Notes: a model not told the origin generated them from the letters alone. Shown: positions 50,433 to 60,478, numbered from the stretch's first letter. The stretch is 64,000 bases of DNA from Paenibacillus sp. J23TS9 (GCF_018403225.1 NZ_BOSG01000004.1:186001-250000), one strand, 5' to 3'. Numbers and translations: made by a program.

Positions 50433-52383
50433 GCTGATACACCCCCCATTCCACTAAAATAATCAATAATGCTAACGAAGCAAGCAGCGTGATGAGCGAT
50501 ACTTGCCGCTCATCGCTATGGCTTTTGGCTGGAACTGAGTCTGAAACCGTAGTTGCAGGCGTTTCTTTCCCATCTTTTGCAATCTGGCCTATAGCAGCAA
50601 GCTTGGCGTTGGCCTCGCCCCACTGCGCCTCATACGGATCAGCAGCGGATTCAGCGAGATACTCAAGCTTCTTCCCAGCGCTGTTTCTCTGTTCAAAAGC
50701 ATACAGCCCAGGAACAGGAGGCACCTGCTGCAAGGCATTGATCCCTTTTTCTCCGGTTTCCGCCTCCAGATTCTGCACCTTCATTTCTCTGGCCATCCCA
50801 TCTTTGGCGACCCAATGTGCTGACACGGTATCCGCAGCGATCGGAATTTCCACACGCGTTCCCGCTGTCAGACGACCCAGGCTTTTACCGCCGCTCTCTG
50901 TCAGCCATGATACGGCTTCATGGACCACAATCGGAAACTCCGACGATAACGGAAAGTCTGTTTCCTGCAGATTGAACAAAAAGGACAAACGCTGCTCCCC
51001 TTTTTCAGTCCCCGCAATGATAGCCGGGTGGTTCTCAATGCTGACGATCGGCGTCGCCCAGTCCGGCAGCTTGCGATCCAGTACACTGCCGATATAAACA
51101 CCGTTATAGCTTACATAGCGGTTTACCGGATGATTGGCAAGCCTCGGCTGCCCTCCGTTCACATTGACTTTGTTTCCGCCGCCTCCGAGCGTCCATACCG
51201 GTGTACGGTCCAGCAGCTTCTTCCACTCACCCTGGGCAGTAAAAGCTGGAGCTGCTCCGTCAATGACGATTAGATCAGGCTGTTTTTCAGGAACAGCTGT
51301 CCCGCTGGCGTCGCCTGGGTTGGCGTCTATACCTTCCTGAGGCAAAGCCATTTTAACGACCTCAGCCCCCGTCAGCTGAAGCCCCTTCTCCAGAAACAGA
51401 TTGCCTTGGGTCATCAGCAGAATCCGCGGCGTCTCATTATGCTGCGAAAAGGCGTAGGCCTCATTGTCCGCTTGATAATCGTCGCTTCCCTCCAGCTCAG
51501 CCCGGTATACCTCCGCGGCGGGTAAGTCCCGGAAGGTCAGCGTAAGCGATGCACCCGGCTTGATCTCTGCAGAGGATGTTTTGATCAGCTTGCCATCCCC
51601 GTACAGATTAAACTCCGCCTGCTTCGCGGCCTTGCTGCTGTTTTTCACGACTGCTACAGCTGTTTTCCCGCTTGATTCATCTTTCACGCCAAACTGCTGC
51701 AGACCCAGGTTGAAGCCTGCTTCTGAGTCCAAGGTTACGACCTTTACCGGCGCTTGAAAGAGAATCGATGAAGGATCTCCCTTCCACTGTCCATCGGTAA
51801 AGACAACAACCTCCGCATCGGATTCATCCCGGGTCAGCGCCGAGGCGAGTGATAGCGTTTCATTATAGGAGGCTTTGCCAAAATAGGCCTGCAGTGAATC
51901 GATAGCCTCGTTGGCGCGTCCATGATCTTTTTCCCGGGAAATGACTACATTCGGCTCCGCATTCATGCTGAGGAGGGTGACATCGCTATTCTTGGCCTCC
52001 TGCTTAATATAATCCTTCATCTCCTGCTTCAACTGCTCCAGACGCTCCTGAGAAGGCTGACCGGATGGCATGCTTACTGCACTCATACTTCCGGATGTAT
52101 CCGCCACCAGCACAACATGCTCTTTTCCGCCCCCTGAAGACCATAGATACGGCTTCATTAGAGCAAACACGAGGAGTGCAGCGGCAAGCAGCTGCAGCCA
52201 AAGCAGGAGCCTGTTCTGCAGCTTTTGCCAAGGCCGGTTTGCCTCCAGATTCTTCAGGACTCTCTGCCATAGCAGGTGGCTGGGCACTTTGGTGTCGAGA
52301 AATTTGCGTTTAAGCAGATACATGGCCAGAATCGCCGGTATGCTAAGACCGAACCAAAGCCCGAGCCATGAACCGATTCCCAC
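50416..52383 (-). CDS. BatA-type VWA membrane protein
   Basis: A 655-residue protein opening with an aerotolerance/BatA domain (GLWFGLSIPAILAMYLLKRKFLDTKVPSHLLWQRVLKNLEANRPWQKLQNRLLLWLQLLAAALLVFALMKPYLW) and a VWA domain with MIDAS VLVADTSGSMSA at about residue 90. A long extracytoplasmic region follows, with a PDLIVIDGAAPAF segment, and one C-terminal helix (LITLLASLALLIILVEWGVY). GTG start behind AAGGGGGGATCCAA. In BatA/MoxR operons such proteins act with the ATPase in an envelope complex; role here unknown. Confidence 0.82.
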   Translation of the reverse strand: MGIGSWLGLWFGLSIPAILAMYLLKRKFLDTKVPSHLLWQRVLKNLEANRPWQKLQNRLLLWLQLLAAALLVFALMKPYLWSSGGGKEHVVLVADTSGSMSAVSMPSGQPSQERLEQLKQEMKDYIKQEAKNSDVTLLSMNAEPNVVISREKDHGRANEAIDSLQAYFGKASYNETLSLASALTRDESDAEVVVFTDGQWKGDPSSILFQAPVKVVTLDSEAGFNLGLQQFGVKDESSGKTAVAVVKNSSKAAKQAEFNLYGDGKLIKTSSAEIKPGASLTLTFRDLPAAEVYRAELEGSDDYQADNEAYAFSQHNETPRILLMTQGNLFLEKGLQLTGAEVVKMALPQEGIDANPGDASGTAVPEKQPDLIVIDGAAPAFTAQGEWKKLLDRTPVWTLGGGGNKVNVNGGQPRLANHPVNRYVSYNGVYIGSVLDRKLPDWATPIVSIENHPAIIAGTEKGEQRLSFLFNLQETDFPLSSEFPIVVHEAVSWLTESGGKSLGRLTAGTRVEIPIAADTVSAHWVAKDGMAREMKVQNLEAETGEKGINALQQVPPVPGLYAFEQRNSAGKKLEYLAESAADPYEAQWGEANAKLAAIGQIAKDGKETPATTVSDSVPAKSHSDERQVSLITLLASLALLIILVEWGVYQRGRSI

Positions 52384-52417
52384 TTGGATCCCCCCTTTCC
52401 TTACGTTCTCGAATCGA

Positions 52418-53350
52418 TTAGACCCTTACCAGACCGGCTCCCGCTAACACGCCGAAGACAGCTTCCTGCAGCGTCATATCGCTTGACAGCGTGACGAATG
52501 AAATACCTCGTTCGGAAGCTATTTTCCGTAATTCATTCTGATAGTGTTCCAGCTCATCACGGTAACTCTGAAGCACACGTCCAGTGATGGCGACTTCCTT
52601 GCCGGTGTTCAGCTCGCTATCCACAAGCCGTAAATCTCCGCTAAGATCCGGGTTGATCTCCTCCGGTGACAGCACCTGCACGAGGACAACCTCCTGGCGG
52701 GCTCCCGCCAAACGGGAAAGAATGCTGCCCATCGCGGACTCGCCTTCTCCAAGCCAGAAATCGGAAAAGATCCAGGTCATTCCGGGAAGGCGCGGCATGG
52801 CACCGGGCTCTCCCAGCGCTGATGATAGACTGCCTTCTCCTCCGGGAGGAGCATCATGCAAAAATTGAAATAGCCTCATGGTAGAACCCCTGCCCCGCAG
52901 TACAGGCAAACGGCCATCCAGCCGATCGCTGTAACAATAGGCTCCGACCCGTTCATACGAGCAGAGCGCAATATAACCGATGCTGGCAGCAAGCCTCTTG
53001 GCAAAAAGCAGCTTATTCACGGCCGCCTCGCGGCCTGGCTTCCCATCAGATAACGAACCGCCGAAGTCCATTGAAGCGGAGCAGTCCACATACAGGCTGA
53101 CCATTAACTCCTGCTCATCCATAAACTGCCTTACAAACGGCTTTCCCGTGCGGGAATATACGCCCCAATCAAAGCGGCGGATATCGTCCCCGGGTGCATA
53201 TGAACGATAATCAGCGAATTCTAGCGAAGAGCCGAGCCTGCTTGAACGCCGCTTGCCCTGAAGTGTGCCAGCAACCCGTCTGCCTGAACCGAGCGCGAGC
53301 CTTTCCAGGCGCACCATCCAGTCCGGTGGCAGCAGATGGGCGCTGGTCAT
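52418..53350 (-). CDS. DUF58 domain-containing protein
   Basis: A 310-residue protein with the DUF58 core RVAGTLQGKRRSSRLGSSLEFADYRSYAPGDDIRRFDWGVYSRTGKPFVRQFMDEQELMVSLYVDCSASMDFG, where DCSASM is a VWA-like MIDAS remnant. No membrane helix is evident. DUF58 proteins are the usual partners of MoxR ATPases. It overlaps the MoxR stop codon by four bases (ATGA), which suggests equal production of the two. Confidence 0.88.
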   Translation of the reverse strand: MTSAHLLPPDWMVRLERLALGSGRRVAGTLQGKRRSSRLGSSLEFADYRSYAPGDDIRRFDWGVYSRTGKPFVRQFMDEQELMVSLYVDCSASMDFGGSLSDGKPGREAAVNKLLFAKRLAASIGYIALCSYERVGAYCYSDRLDGRLPVLRGRGSTMRLFQFLHDAPPGGEGSLSSALGEPGAMPRLPGMTWIFSDFWLGEGESAMGSILSRLAGARQEVVLVQVLSPEEINPDLSGDLRLVDSELNTGKEVAITGRVLQSYRDELEHYQNELRKIASERGISFVTLSSDMTLQEAVFGVLAGAGLVRV

Positions 53351-54336
53351 GATCGCCCTCCGAGGGCCTGAAGCATCTCGCCTACGACCTGATCAGTCGT
53401 AATACCCATGGCCTGTCCTTCAAAGTTCAGGAATATCCGGTGACGAAGTGCAGGTATGGCTACAGCGTTAATATCACTCTGGGCAAGATGCATTCTTCCC
53501 TGGCATACCGCACGCACCTTGCCGGTAGAAATAATGGACTGAATTCCGCGCGGTCCGGAACCGAAGCGCACATATTTCTTCACGCCCTCCGGTGCAGACT
53601 CTTCTTCGGGATGTGACATCATCAGCAGTCTCGCCGCATAGTCGAGCACCTCGTCAGCGACCAGCACTTCTCTTGCCCCATGCTGGATTTCCAGCAGCTC
53701 TTCCGATCCCGCCTGCTTCACGATCGTAGGCTGGTGATTTGAAGTCGTTCTCTTTACGATTTCTTTGAGCTCCTCCGCTTTTGGATAAGGCACGAGTATT
53801 TTAAGGAGAAACCGGTCAAGCTGCGCCTCTGGCAGCGGATAGGTCCCTTCGTTTTCAAGCGGATTTTGAGTCGCCAGTACGAAAAATGGATTCGGTAGAC
53901 GGTGCGTCTCATTCCCGACGGTCACGGTCTTCTCCTGCATAGCTTCCAGCAGCGCGCTCTGGGTCTTCGGTGTGGCACGGTTGATTTCATCCGCCAGTAC
54001 AATGCTGCTGAATAGCGGTCCCCTTTGGAACGTCATCGCGGTCTCACCTTGTCTTCCGAAAGATAGAATCTGTGTCCCGGTAATGTCGCTTGGCATCAGG
54101 TCAGGCGTAAATTGAACGCGTGAAAAGGACAGGTCAAGGGTGTCTGCAATCGTGCGGACCAGCATCGTTTTCCCCAGTCCCGGAATGCCTTCCAGCAGCG
54201 CATGTCCTCCGGCAAAAATGCACCAAAGCATCTGCTCCACAACCTCCTGCTGGCCAACAATGATCTCACCGATCTGATTGCGCACGCGCGATATCGTTTC
54301 TTTCCAGGCCTCAGGCTGGATTTGGGTTTCCTGCAT
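53347..54336 (-). CDS. MoxR family AAA ATPase
   Basis: A 329-residue MoxR/RavA-type AAA+ ATPase. Walker A GIPGLGKTM (about residues 51-59; EGIPGLGKT), FTPDLMPSDITGT, Walker B IVLADEINRATPKTQSALLEAMQE, sensor 1 VLATQNPLENEGTYPLPEAQLDRF and sensor 2 arginines later. AGGAGGAGCGTAAAG precedes the ATG. In other bacteria such ATPases act as chaperone-like assembly factors for VWA-containing partners; the neighbours here fit that. Confidence 0.93.
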   Translation of the reverse strand: MQETQIQPEAWKETISRVRNQIGEIIVGQQEVVEQMLWCIFAGGHALLEGIPGLGKTMLVRTIADTLDLSFSRVQFTPDLMPSDITGTQILSFGRQGETAMTFQRGPLFSSIVLADEINRATPKTQSALLEAMQEKTVTVGNETHRLPNPFFVLATQNPLENEGTYPLPEAQLDRFLLKILVPYPKAEELKEIVKRTTSNHQPTIVKQAGSEELLEIQHGAREVLVADEVLDYAARLLMMSHPEEESAPEGVKKYVRFGSGPRGIQSIISTGKVRAVCQGRMHLAQSDINAVAIPALRHRIFLNFEGQAMGITTDQVVGEMLQALGGRS

Positions 54337-54397
54337 CTTTACGCTCCTCCTGGTTCCCTTAAATATGGATATATTCGTTACCGCGATCTCTTACATC

Positions 54398-56059
54398 TCA
54401 CGGATTCGGGTTAATTCCGGTAAAATAGCTCTCGACCAAGCCCTGCATCTGCTGCGGCAGCTCCTGCCGCCCCAGCGACTTCTTGGCCTCGGCCTCGTAT
54501 TCTTTGTACACTTCCTCGTACGGTCGGCTCGCCCCATCGACGGCAGGAGAAACTCCGCCTTTCTGGATGGTGCCGCCCTGGCCCTTCAGTGGTCCCTTGT
54601 CATTTTGCTTATTACCACTGCCTTCAAACTTGCGCGGTGTCATGACGAGATTGCGTCCTCCTGCCCCCATACCGGCACCCGGCCCTTGACCGGCTCCCTG
54701 GCCGCTTCCAGAACCACTTCCGTTGCCCGAGCCGCTGCCATTGCCTGAACCGCTGCCGTTACCCACACCCTTACCTTGTGTTCCGCTGCTTCCAGGTGAA
54801 GCGGAATCACTATCTTCCGGATCCGCTTCGCCGGACTCTTCGGCCATGGCAAGCTCTTCGGCGCTGCCGCCGCTGCTCCAGGCGTCCGATACCTGCATGC
54901 CTGATGCGGTCATTTGCGAAGCCAAACCAAGTCCCTGAGAGGCCAGCTTGGAACTCATGCTGGAGGCGGCCGCCGACTGGCTCGAAGCGGCTGCGCGAGC
55001 CGCTAACGCTTTGGACATTGCTGCTTCAAGATCGCTGAGAGCTTCATCTACTTCTTTATCCTTTGCCCCTTCAGCCAGTGCCTTTTCAGTCTTTTTCAAA
55101 GCATCCTTCAGCGCCTGGGTCTCCGGGTTTTTAGCAGCCTCATCCGCCAGCTTGCTCAGCGCCTCCTTGAGTTGCTTCTTTTGCTCCGGGGAAAGCTGCT
55201 TCACCTGCTGCTTGAAATTCTCCATTGATTTTTTGAGATCTTCCGACTTTCCCTGAGCAAGACTCTTGCCTAAGGATGACATATTCGGAGTGTCCTGCAT
55301 TTTCTTGCCCAGCTCAGATAATTTCTGAACGGCCGCTTCTTGCTTCGCAGCTGTTTTTTCCATCTCTTTCATTGTTTTCTCCAGCTCAGCCAGCGCTTTT
55401 TCCGGATCCTTCTTCCCATCCAGATTTTTTTGCAGCGCTTTGAGAGAATCCTCGAGTGGTTTTTTTACGGCTGGATCAAGCTCTTGTGTCCGAAGTTGCT
55501 GTACCAGCTGCTCCGTCTTCTGTTTCTGGTCCTGCACCCATCCCTTTTGGCGGGCTGCCTCAGCAAGCTTTGTATCCATGGGACTTGGCAAGATGGAGAG
55601 CCCGGCCCCAACTGCAAGAAAAATGCAGCAAGCAATCGCTACTTTTTTATAGCTCGGGTATGGAAGTCTGCTTTTGAGATGAGCCGTGAAGCTGCTTCCA
55701 TACGCCTCCGCCTGCTTACGCTGCCAGTGGGCTGCGGGAGTTTCCTGCTCAGCAAAAGAGAGAGCCGTCACCATCATATCGCTCCGCTCGGCTCCACCGG
55801 TGGCCGCATCCATGGCCTGCGCTGCCTCTCTTTCCTTCACGCGGTATAACAAGCCCCAGGCAGCCCCCGTAATAAAGCCGGCCAATACAGCTGCCAGTGC
55901 CAGATAACGGTAGAATGGAATCGGCCACAACCGGGCCACGAGCAGCAGAAGGATGGCTGCACCAAGTCCGGCGGCAATTCCGTATAAAGAATAGCGGATG
56001 AGCCGGAACTGCTGGAGTCGTGACTTCGCTTTGAAAACCGCACTCCGAATGGCGTCCAT
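54398..56059 (-). CDS. Membrane-anchored coiled-coil protein with Gly/Ser/Asn-rich linker
   Basis: A 553-residue protein. Two membrane helices at about 21-65 and another near 148, then a long Q/K/E/L-rich coiled coil (about 165-350), an acidic stretch and a Gly-Ser-Asn/Gln-rich linker (about 415-460) made of repeats such as GSGSGNGSGSG. The C-terminus is polar. It has no recognised catalytic domain and is probably a structural or signalling part of the neighbouring MoxR/VWA complex. AAGGAGGACAGCTT precedes the ATG. No relative with known function is recognised. Confidence 0.75.
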   Translation of the reverse strand: MDAIRSAVFKAKSRLQQFRLIRYSLYGIAAGLGAAILLLLVARLWPIPFYRYLALAAVLAGFITGAAWGLLYRVKEREAAQAMDAATGGAERSDMMVTALSFAEQETPAAHWQRKQAEAYGSSFTAHLKSRLPYPSYKKVAIACCIFLAVGAGLSILPSPMDTKLAEAARQKGWVQDQKQKTEQLVQQLRTQELDPAVKKPLEDSLKALQKNLDGKKDPEKALAELEKTMKEMEKTAAKQEAAVQKLSELGKKMQDTPNMSSLGKSLAQGKSEDLKKSMENFKQQVKQLSPEQKKQLKEALSKLADEAAKNPETQALKDALKKTEKALAEGAKDKEVDEALSDLEAAMSKALAARAAASSQSAAASSMSSKLASQGLGLASQMTASGMQVSDAWSSGGSAEELAMAEESGEADPEDSDSASPGSSGTQGKGVGNGSGSGNGSGSGNGSGSGSGQGAGQGPGAGMGAGGRNLVMTPRKFEGSGNKQNDKGPLKGQGGTIQKGGVSPAVDGASRPYEEVYKEYEAEAKKSLGRQELPQQMQGLVESYFTGINPNP

Positions 56060-56119
56060 AAGCTGTCCTCCTTTGTTCGTTCAATTTTTTAGATGCATCA
56101 TCTACTTAGCAAATACATT

Positions 56120-57058
56120 TTATGAATGATCGCTTGCACTCGTTTCCAAAGCTGAAGCCTGGTTGTCCTGAACTTTGGATTTACGTCTTGCCACCGGACG
56201 AATTCGGCGGATACTGATCCATAAAGAAGCGATGATCACCACGCTGTATACCAGCACAAACTCCTGCCACAGCTGAATCGGCGCATTCGAGTTCAAGTTA
56301 CCGTTCCGGAGCATAAAGGCCTGCTTTGAAAAGCTGGGTTCAAACAGACTGATCAGTGCCCCCGCCGGGTTAAGGCCCAGAATATAACCGACAAAAGAGT
56401 ACGTTGTCGCTGTGCTTGGCGTGGAGTAATAGCTCCGCTGAACAATGCTCATGATGAATAAATACAAGAGGCCTGTCAGAAGAAAGATGCATAACGCGAC
56501 GCCATACGTCACAATGACGGCAACCATGGTCCGTTTAAAGAGCGTTGAGAACAGCACTCCAAGTGACCCTAGAAGCAGCATGACAAATAAATAGAACAAA
56601 AAGATAAAGATCATCTGCTTCAGCGAAATACCTCCGTACAAGAAAACGATGCTGTAGATCGGCATGGTCGCTACAATAATGAGGGTCATGAAGCTTAAGG
56701 AAGAAAATAGCTTGCTCAATATGATGGTCGATGAGCTTTGCTGGGTCGTCAGCAGCATGCTCAGCGTCTGCTTTTCCCGTTCACCGCTGATGACTCCCGC
56801 CGTCAATGCGGGTGCCATAAACGCAATCAGCACCAGCTGCGCGAAGCTGAGCACATAGAACATCATACGGCCTGCGCCTGAATTGAAGGATTGGTTTCCC
56901 TGGTTGCCCAAATAAAGCGTGATATATATGAATCCCAGCGCAATCAGGCCGAGTACCAGAATATAGGCCAGCAGGGAAATCGACGATCGCGGTGTCCGCA
57001 TTCGCAGTCGGAATTCTTTGTCCAGCACCGGATTTATCCATTTGCGGCTCCAGTTCAT
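56120..57058 (-). CDS. ABC-2 type transporter permease
   Basis: A 312-residue permease with six helices. NPVLDKEFRLRMRTPRSSISLLAYILVLGLIALGFIYITLYLG opens it, and MMFYVLSFAQLVLIAFMAPALTAGVISGEREKQTLSMLLTTQQSSSTIILSKLFSSLSFM is the classic ABC-2 'GEREKGTLE' region. It overlaps the ATPase gene by four bases. It and the ATPase form a NatAB/EcsAB-like exporter or regulatory ABC pair of the operon. Confidence 0.88.
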   Translation of the reverse strand: MNWSRKWINPVLDKEFRLRMRTPRSSISLLAYILVLGLIALGFIYITLYLGNQGNQSFNSGAGRMMFYVLSFAQLVLIAFMAPALTAGVISGEREKQTLSMLLTTQQSSSTIILSKLFSSLSFMTLIIVATMPIYSIVFLYGGISLKQMIFIFLFYLFVMLLLGSLGVLFSTLFKRTMVAVIVTYGVALCIFLLTGLLYLFIMSIVQRSYYSTPSTATTYSFVGYILGLNPAGALISLFEPSFSKQAFMLRNGNLNSNAPIQLWQEFVLVYSVVIIASLWISIRRIRPVARRKSKVQDNQASALETSASDHS

Positions 57059-57984
57059 ACGGCAGGCCCTCCTTTGGTGATTTCGAGGAATACATCCTCC
57101 AGATTGGTTTGTGCCTCATGAAAGGAAATAACAGCATATCCCCACGAGATGATCTTCTGCAGAAGCTGCACCTGCTCCAGGTCTCCGCCGCCAAAATGCA
57201 CATGGATGCCTGTATTATCGGAGAGCACGGCTGACACCATGGCCTCATCCTGCAAGCGTGCAGCAAGCTCCTCTTCCCGTTCCATCACGCGAATATGAAG
57301 CACTTTTTTGACGCGCAGCCGGGCCTGAATGTCCGCAACCCTGCCCTGTGCCACCATCTGCCCATGCTCGATGACACCGATCTCATCCACCATTTCCGCC
57401 AGCTCCGGCAAAATATGCGAGGAAATAATGATCGTCTTGCCCATTTGCTTCAGCTCTTTTAATATTTCGCGCATTTCAATTCTTGCCCTTGGATCAAGGC
57501 CGGAAGCCGGCTCATCCAAAATAAGCACCTTCGGATCATGAATCAAGCATCGTGCCAGACAGAGCCGCTGCTTCATTCCCCGGGAGAGGCCATCTACATA
57601 GACATCACTTTTGTCGCTCAGATTCACAAGCTCCAGCAGCTGCGGAATCAGCTTCTCACGTTCGCCGCGCGGGATATTGTAGCTGGCGCCGTAAAAATGC
57701 AGATATTCCGTCGTTTTCAGCTGATCATACACACCGAAGAAATCCGGCATATATCCGATTCTTTTACGCACTTCTTTCGGATGCTGGGTTACGTCAAAGC
57801 CGTCTACTTTGGCAATGCCCGACGTCGGCAGCATCAAGGTCGCCAATATCGACATGGTCGTCGATTTGCCGGCACCATTGGGTCCAACGAATCCAAATAC
57901 AGTCCCTTCGGGAATATAGAGATTTATATCTTTTAATGCATCGAAATTGCCGTAACGTTTACTTAAATGCTGAATGTCTATCAT
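57055..57984 (-). CDS. ABC transporter ATPase (ABC-2 partner)
   Basis: A 309-residue ATPase. Walker A GPNGAGKST (about 38-46), Q-loop, signature LSRGMKQRLCLARCL, Walker B VLILDEPASGLDP and switch IISSHILPELAEMVD. Residues 215-300 form a C-terminal accessory domain typical of the NatA/CcmA/GldA class. The ATG overlaps the previous stop as ATGA. It is paired with the ABC-2 permease. Confidence 0.92.
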   Translation of the reverse strand: MIDIQHLSKRYGNFDALKDINLYIPEGTVFGFVGPNGAGKSTTMSILATLMLPTSGIAKVDGFDVTQHPKEVRKRIGYMPDFFGVYDQLKTTEYLHFYGASYNIPRGEREKLIPQLLELVNLSDKSDVYVDGLSRGMKQRLCLARCLIHDPKVLILDEPASGLDPRARIEMREILKELKQMGKTIIISSHILPELAEMVDEIGVIEHGQMVAQGRVADIQARLRVKKVLHIRVMEREEELAARLQDEAMVSAVLSDNTGIHVHFGGGDLEQVQLLQKIISWGYAVISFHEAQTNLEDVFLEITKGGPAV

Positions 57985-60395
57985 GGCTTCACTGCCCCCT
58001 CTACCGCTAGCTCGGGCAGCATCAGCTCCGTCGCTTCCTTGGCTGTCAGCTTGATGCGGATACGTCCCTGCGAAGCATATTGATCATTTGGATTTGCCGC
58101 GCTCCACTGCTTGGATGCATCCCATTTGATGAGCTCCCAGTCCTGCTTTTTATAATTAAAAATATAATATTCCGTTTGTTTGCCAGGATTTTTAGCTTGA
58201 AGCTTCACCATGCCACCCGTCATTTTTTTCATATCCGGTACGTCATAGTCAAATGTGATATATCCCTGCTCGATATGGCTGATTCCGTTTGGCTGCTCAT
58301 ACCAGTTCGGAGAAGCCACTTGATTGACAATCGGTGTGATAAAGCCCAGAGGTATCTTCACCTTCCCATTTTGTGTCCAGCTAACAGCCACCGGCTGAAG
58401 CCATAGGTTCAATTGATCACTATCAATATCGCGTCCATCATTACGATAGTTAAACAGCTTATCCTTGCTGAATGCCACGATGTAAGCATCTTGAGCTGAC
58501 CATGCGGAACCCTGAAGATAGTTGTCCAGCATGCCTCTCTCCCGGTTGTAAGGATCCTGTCCACCCGAATTGTTCTGGAACATGGCAAAGCTCAGCATGC
58601 CGTTCCGGACGGCTTGTGCGTTTTTGACCGATGCAAGAGAAATGGATTTCCCTTGCTCCAAATCTCCCAGCGGATAAAGTTTCCCGCCGACAACGAGTCC
58701 GGCATGAGTCAGACTTTTGGATGTCGTGTTCACGACTTTCCCGTCAATGTCACCCTTATCATTAATAAAGAGACTGACCTCTAATTGGCCCAGGCCTTCA
58801 TTTTGGGAACGCCGTTCCACCCAGAGCTTGGCCAGGGACCACTGAGGCATGTCCAACAGCTCAACTCCTGTCTCTTTGGAACCAACCTCTACCAGACTCA
58901 GACTGTCAGCTGATCCAGAGAATGAACCTCCGTCCCGCTGGATCGTCACATAGGAGTTGGCAGGCAGTTCCAGATGATAGTCTCCGCTTCCCGGCGAAAA
59001 GAAGGCTGTCGCGCTTTTGACTTTTCCCTGTCCGCGGCCGTCCAGCTCCACCACGTTGAGAGTATGGGCAAGCTCCTTTGTTTTATCAGAAGCACCAATG
59101 AAATACACCGTACCGCTTGCGATTACTGCGATTAAAGGGATCATCCACCATGCCCATTCGCGCTTGTCCACTCTTTTTAATAGCAGGTAAAGCAGCGGCG
59201 CAACGACAACCGCATAAATAACGATCAACCAGGCCAGAACCTGAAACGAAGGCATTTTAAGCGATGGAAAGAAGTTCAGGATATAGCTCAGATTCATTAG
59301 TGGATTGTAATTCCCGCGCATGGCGTTCAGGTTGCTTGTTTGAAGTTCAGTGCCGAGCAGCGCAGACCATACAGACGGATGGCCCGCCCACGAGGCAATC
59401 GGTTCCTGAGTGATATCATAAGCAGCGTAAAGCACCTTGCCAGTCTCCACCTGCCGACTCGCAAACAGCGGCTTGCCTCCGGTGGTGTACATCAGCTTCG
59501 CATCCTTTACCAATTCAGCATCGGATAACGTAAGCTCTCCTCCCAAATTCAGCTTTGAAGCCCCGCCTTTGGCGCTTCCCTGCTTGAATGCTCCCAGCTT
59601 TTCCAGCTCGGGCAGCGACGTCACGCTGAATGTCCCTTTATACTTGACCGGTGATATTTCAGCAAAAGGGGCTGCTGTTTTCGGGTAAGCCGCTCCGCCT
59701 CCAAGTATCAGCTGACCTCCGGTTTTGACCCATTGCTCAATGGATGTGACCTGTGCCGGAGTGAGCGTGTCGGACGCGAAGCGGTCGAACACAAGCACAT
59801 CCAGTCCATCCATCAGCATCGGATCTTCAGAAATATCCTTCTGCTTCATATGCATGACGATTATTTTTGAATTGCCGCTTTGCAGGACCGCGAGAAAGTT
59901 CATCGCATCCGGATCATCGGACAGCACACCGACATTCGTGGAATTAATAGTAGCACCGTTGATATAGCTGTCAGTGCCGTTAGAAAAGCTGATGAGCTTC
60001 CCCTTCTCGACAGATCCTTCATAAAATCTCACTGTATTATTGTTTTTGTTATACTGCTGCCCTGGAATAGCCAGGACAACCTCCTTGGGCGTATCCTTCG
60101 GCAGCTCGACATGCTGTACATAAGAAGAAGGACTGTTTCCGAATTGGTTCTGCAGCACCTGGAAGACAATATCTCCCGACAGGTCCTGATTGCTTGTAAG
60201 TGTTAGCTTCAGTGGATTCCAAGTCCCATTTTTAATCATCCCGCTGTAGCCGGCTTCACTTTTCACAATAATGGAAGGCTTGTCATCGGCATGCGCAATC
60301 CCGGTGCCAAGTCCAAGCTGAAGCAGCAAGAGTAACGCCATGGCCCACAAAGGAAGCCTAGTCCACTTCATATCACGTTTTATCAAAGACAACAT
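57981..60395 (-). CDS. Large secreted/membrane protein of unknown function
   Basis: An 804-residue protein, first gene of the eight-gene operon. N-terminal signal (RLPLWAMALLLLLQLGLGTGIAHA), a beta-rich extracellular region of about 340 residues with a GATase-like segment (LDVLVFDRFASDTLTPAQVTSIEQWVKTGGQLILGGGAAYP), two membrane helices at about 385-445 (FQVLAWLIVIYAVVVAPLLYLLL and AWWMIPLIAVIASGTVYFIGAS), then another 350-residue polar domain. The layout resembles DUF4350-like, ABC-associated secreted proteins; no clear assignment. GAGGGGTATAC precedes the ATG. Confidence 0.75.
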   Translation of the reverse strand: MLSLIKRDMKWTRLPLWAMALLLLLQLGLGTGIAHADDKPSIIVKSEAGYSGMIKNGTWNPLKLTLTSNQDLSGDIVFQVLQNQFGNSPSSYVQHVELPKDTPKEVVLAIPGQQYNKNNNTVRFYEGSVEKGKLISFSNGTDSYINGATINSTNVGVLSDDPDAMNFLAVLQSGNSKIIVMHMKQKDISEDPMLMDGLDVLVFDRFASDTLTPAQVTSIEQWVKTGGQLILGGGAAYPKTAAPFAEISPVKYKGTFSVTSLPELEKLGAFKQGSAKGGASKLNLGGELTLSDAELVKDAKLMYTTGGKPLFASRQVETGKVLYAAYDITQEPIASWAGHPSVWSALLGTELQTSNLNAMRGNYNPLMNLSYILNFFPSLKMPSFQVLAWLIVIYAVVVAPLLYLLLKRVDKREWAWWMIPLIAVIASGTVYFIGASDKTKELAHTLNVVELDGRGQGKVKSATAFFSPGSGDYHLELPANSYVTIQRDGGSFSGSADSLSLVEVGSKETGVELLDMPQWSLAKLWVERRSQNEGLGQLEVSLFINDKGDIDGKVVNTTSKSLTHAGLVVGGKLYPLGDLEQGKSISLASVKNAQAVRNGMLSFAMFQNNSGGQDPYNRERGMLDNYLQGSAWSAQDAYIVAFSKDKLFNYRNDGRDIDSDQLNLWLQPVAVSWTQNGKVKIPLGFITPIVNQVASPNWYEQPNGISHIEQGYITFDYDVPDMKKMTGGMVKLQAKNPGKQTEYYIFNYKKQDWELIKWDASKQWSAANPNDQYASQGRIRIKLTAKEATELMLPELAVEGAVKP

Positions 60396-60478
60396 GTATA
60401 CCCCTCTCTAATCAATGCTTGATTTGATCTTACGATATTAAAGACGCTTCGTTTCTTAAGTTTCACTTCAATATTCTA

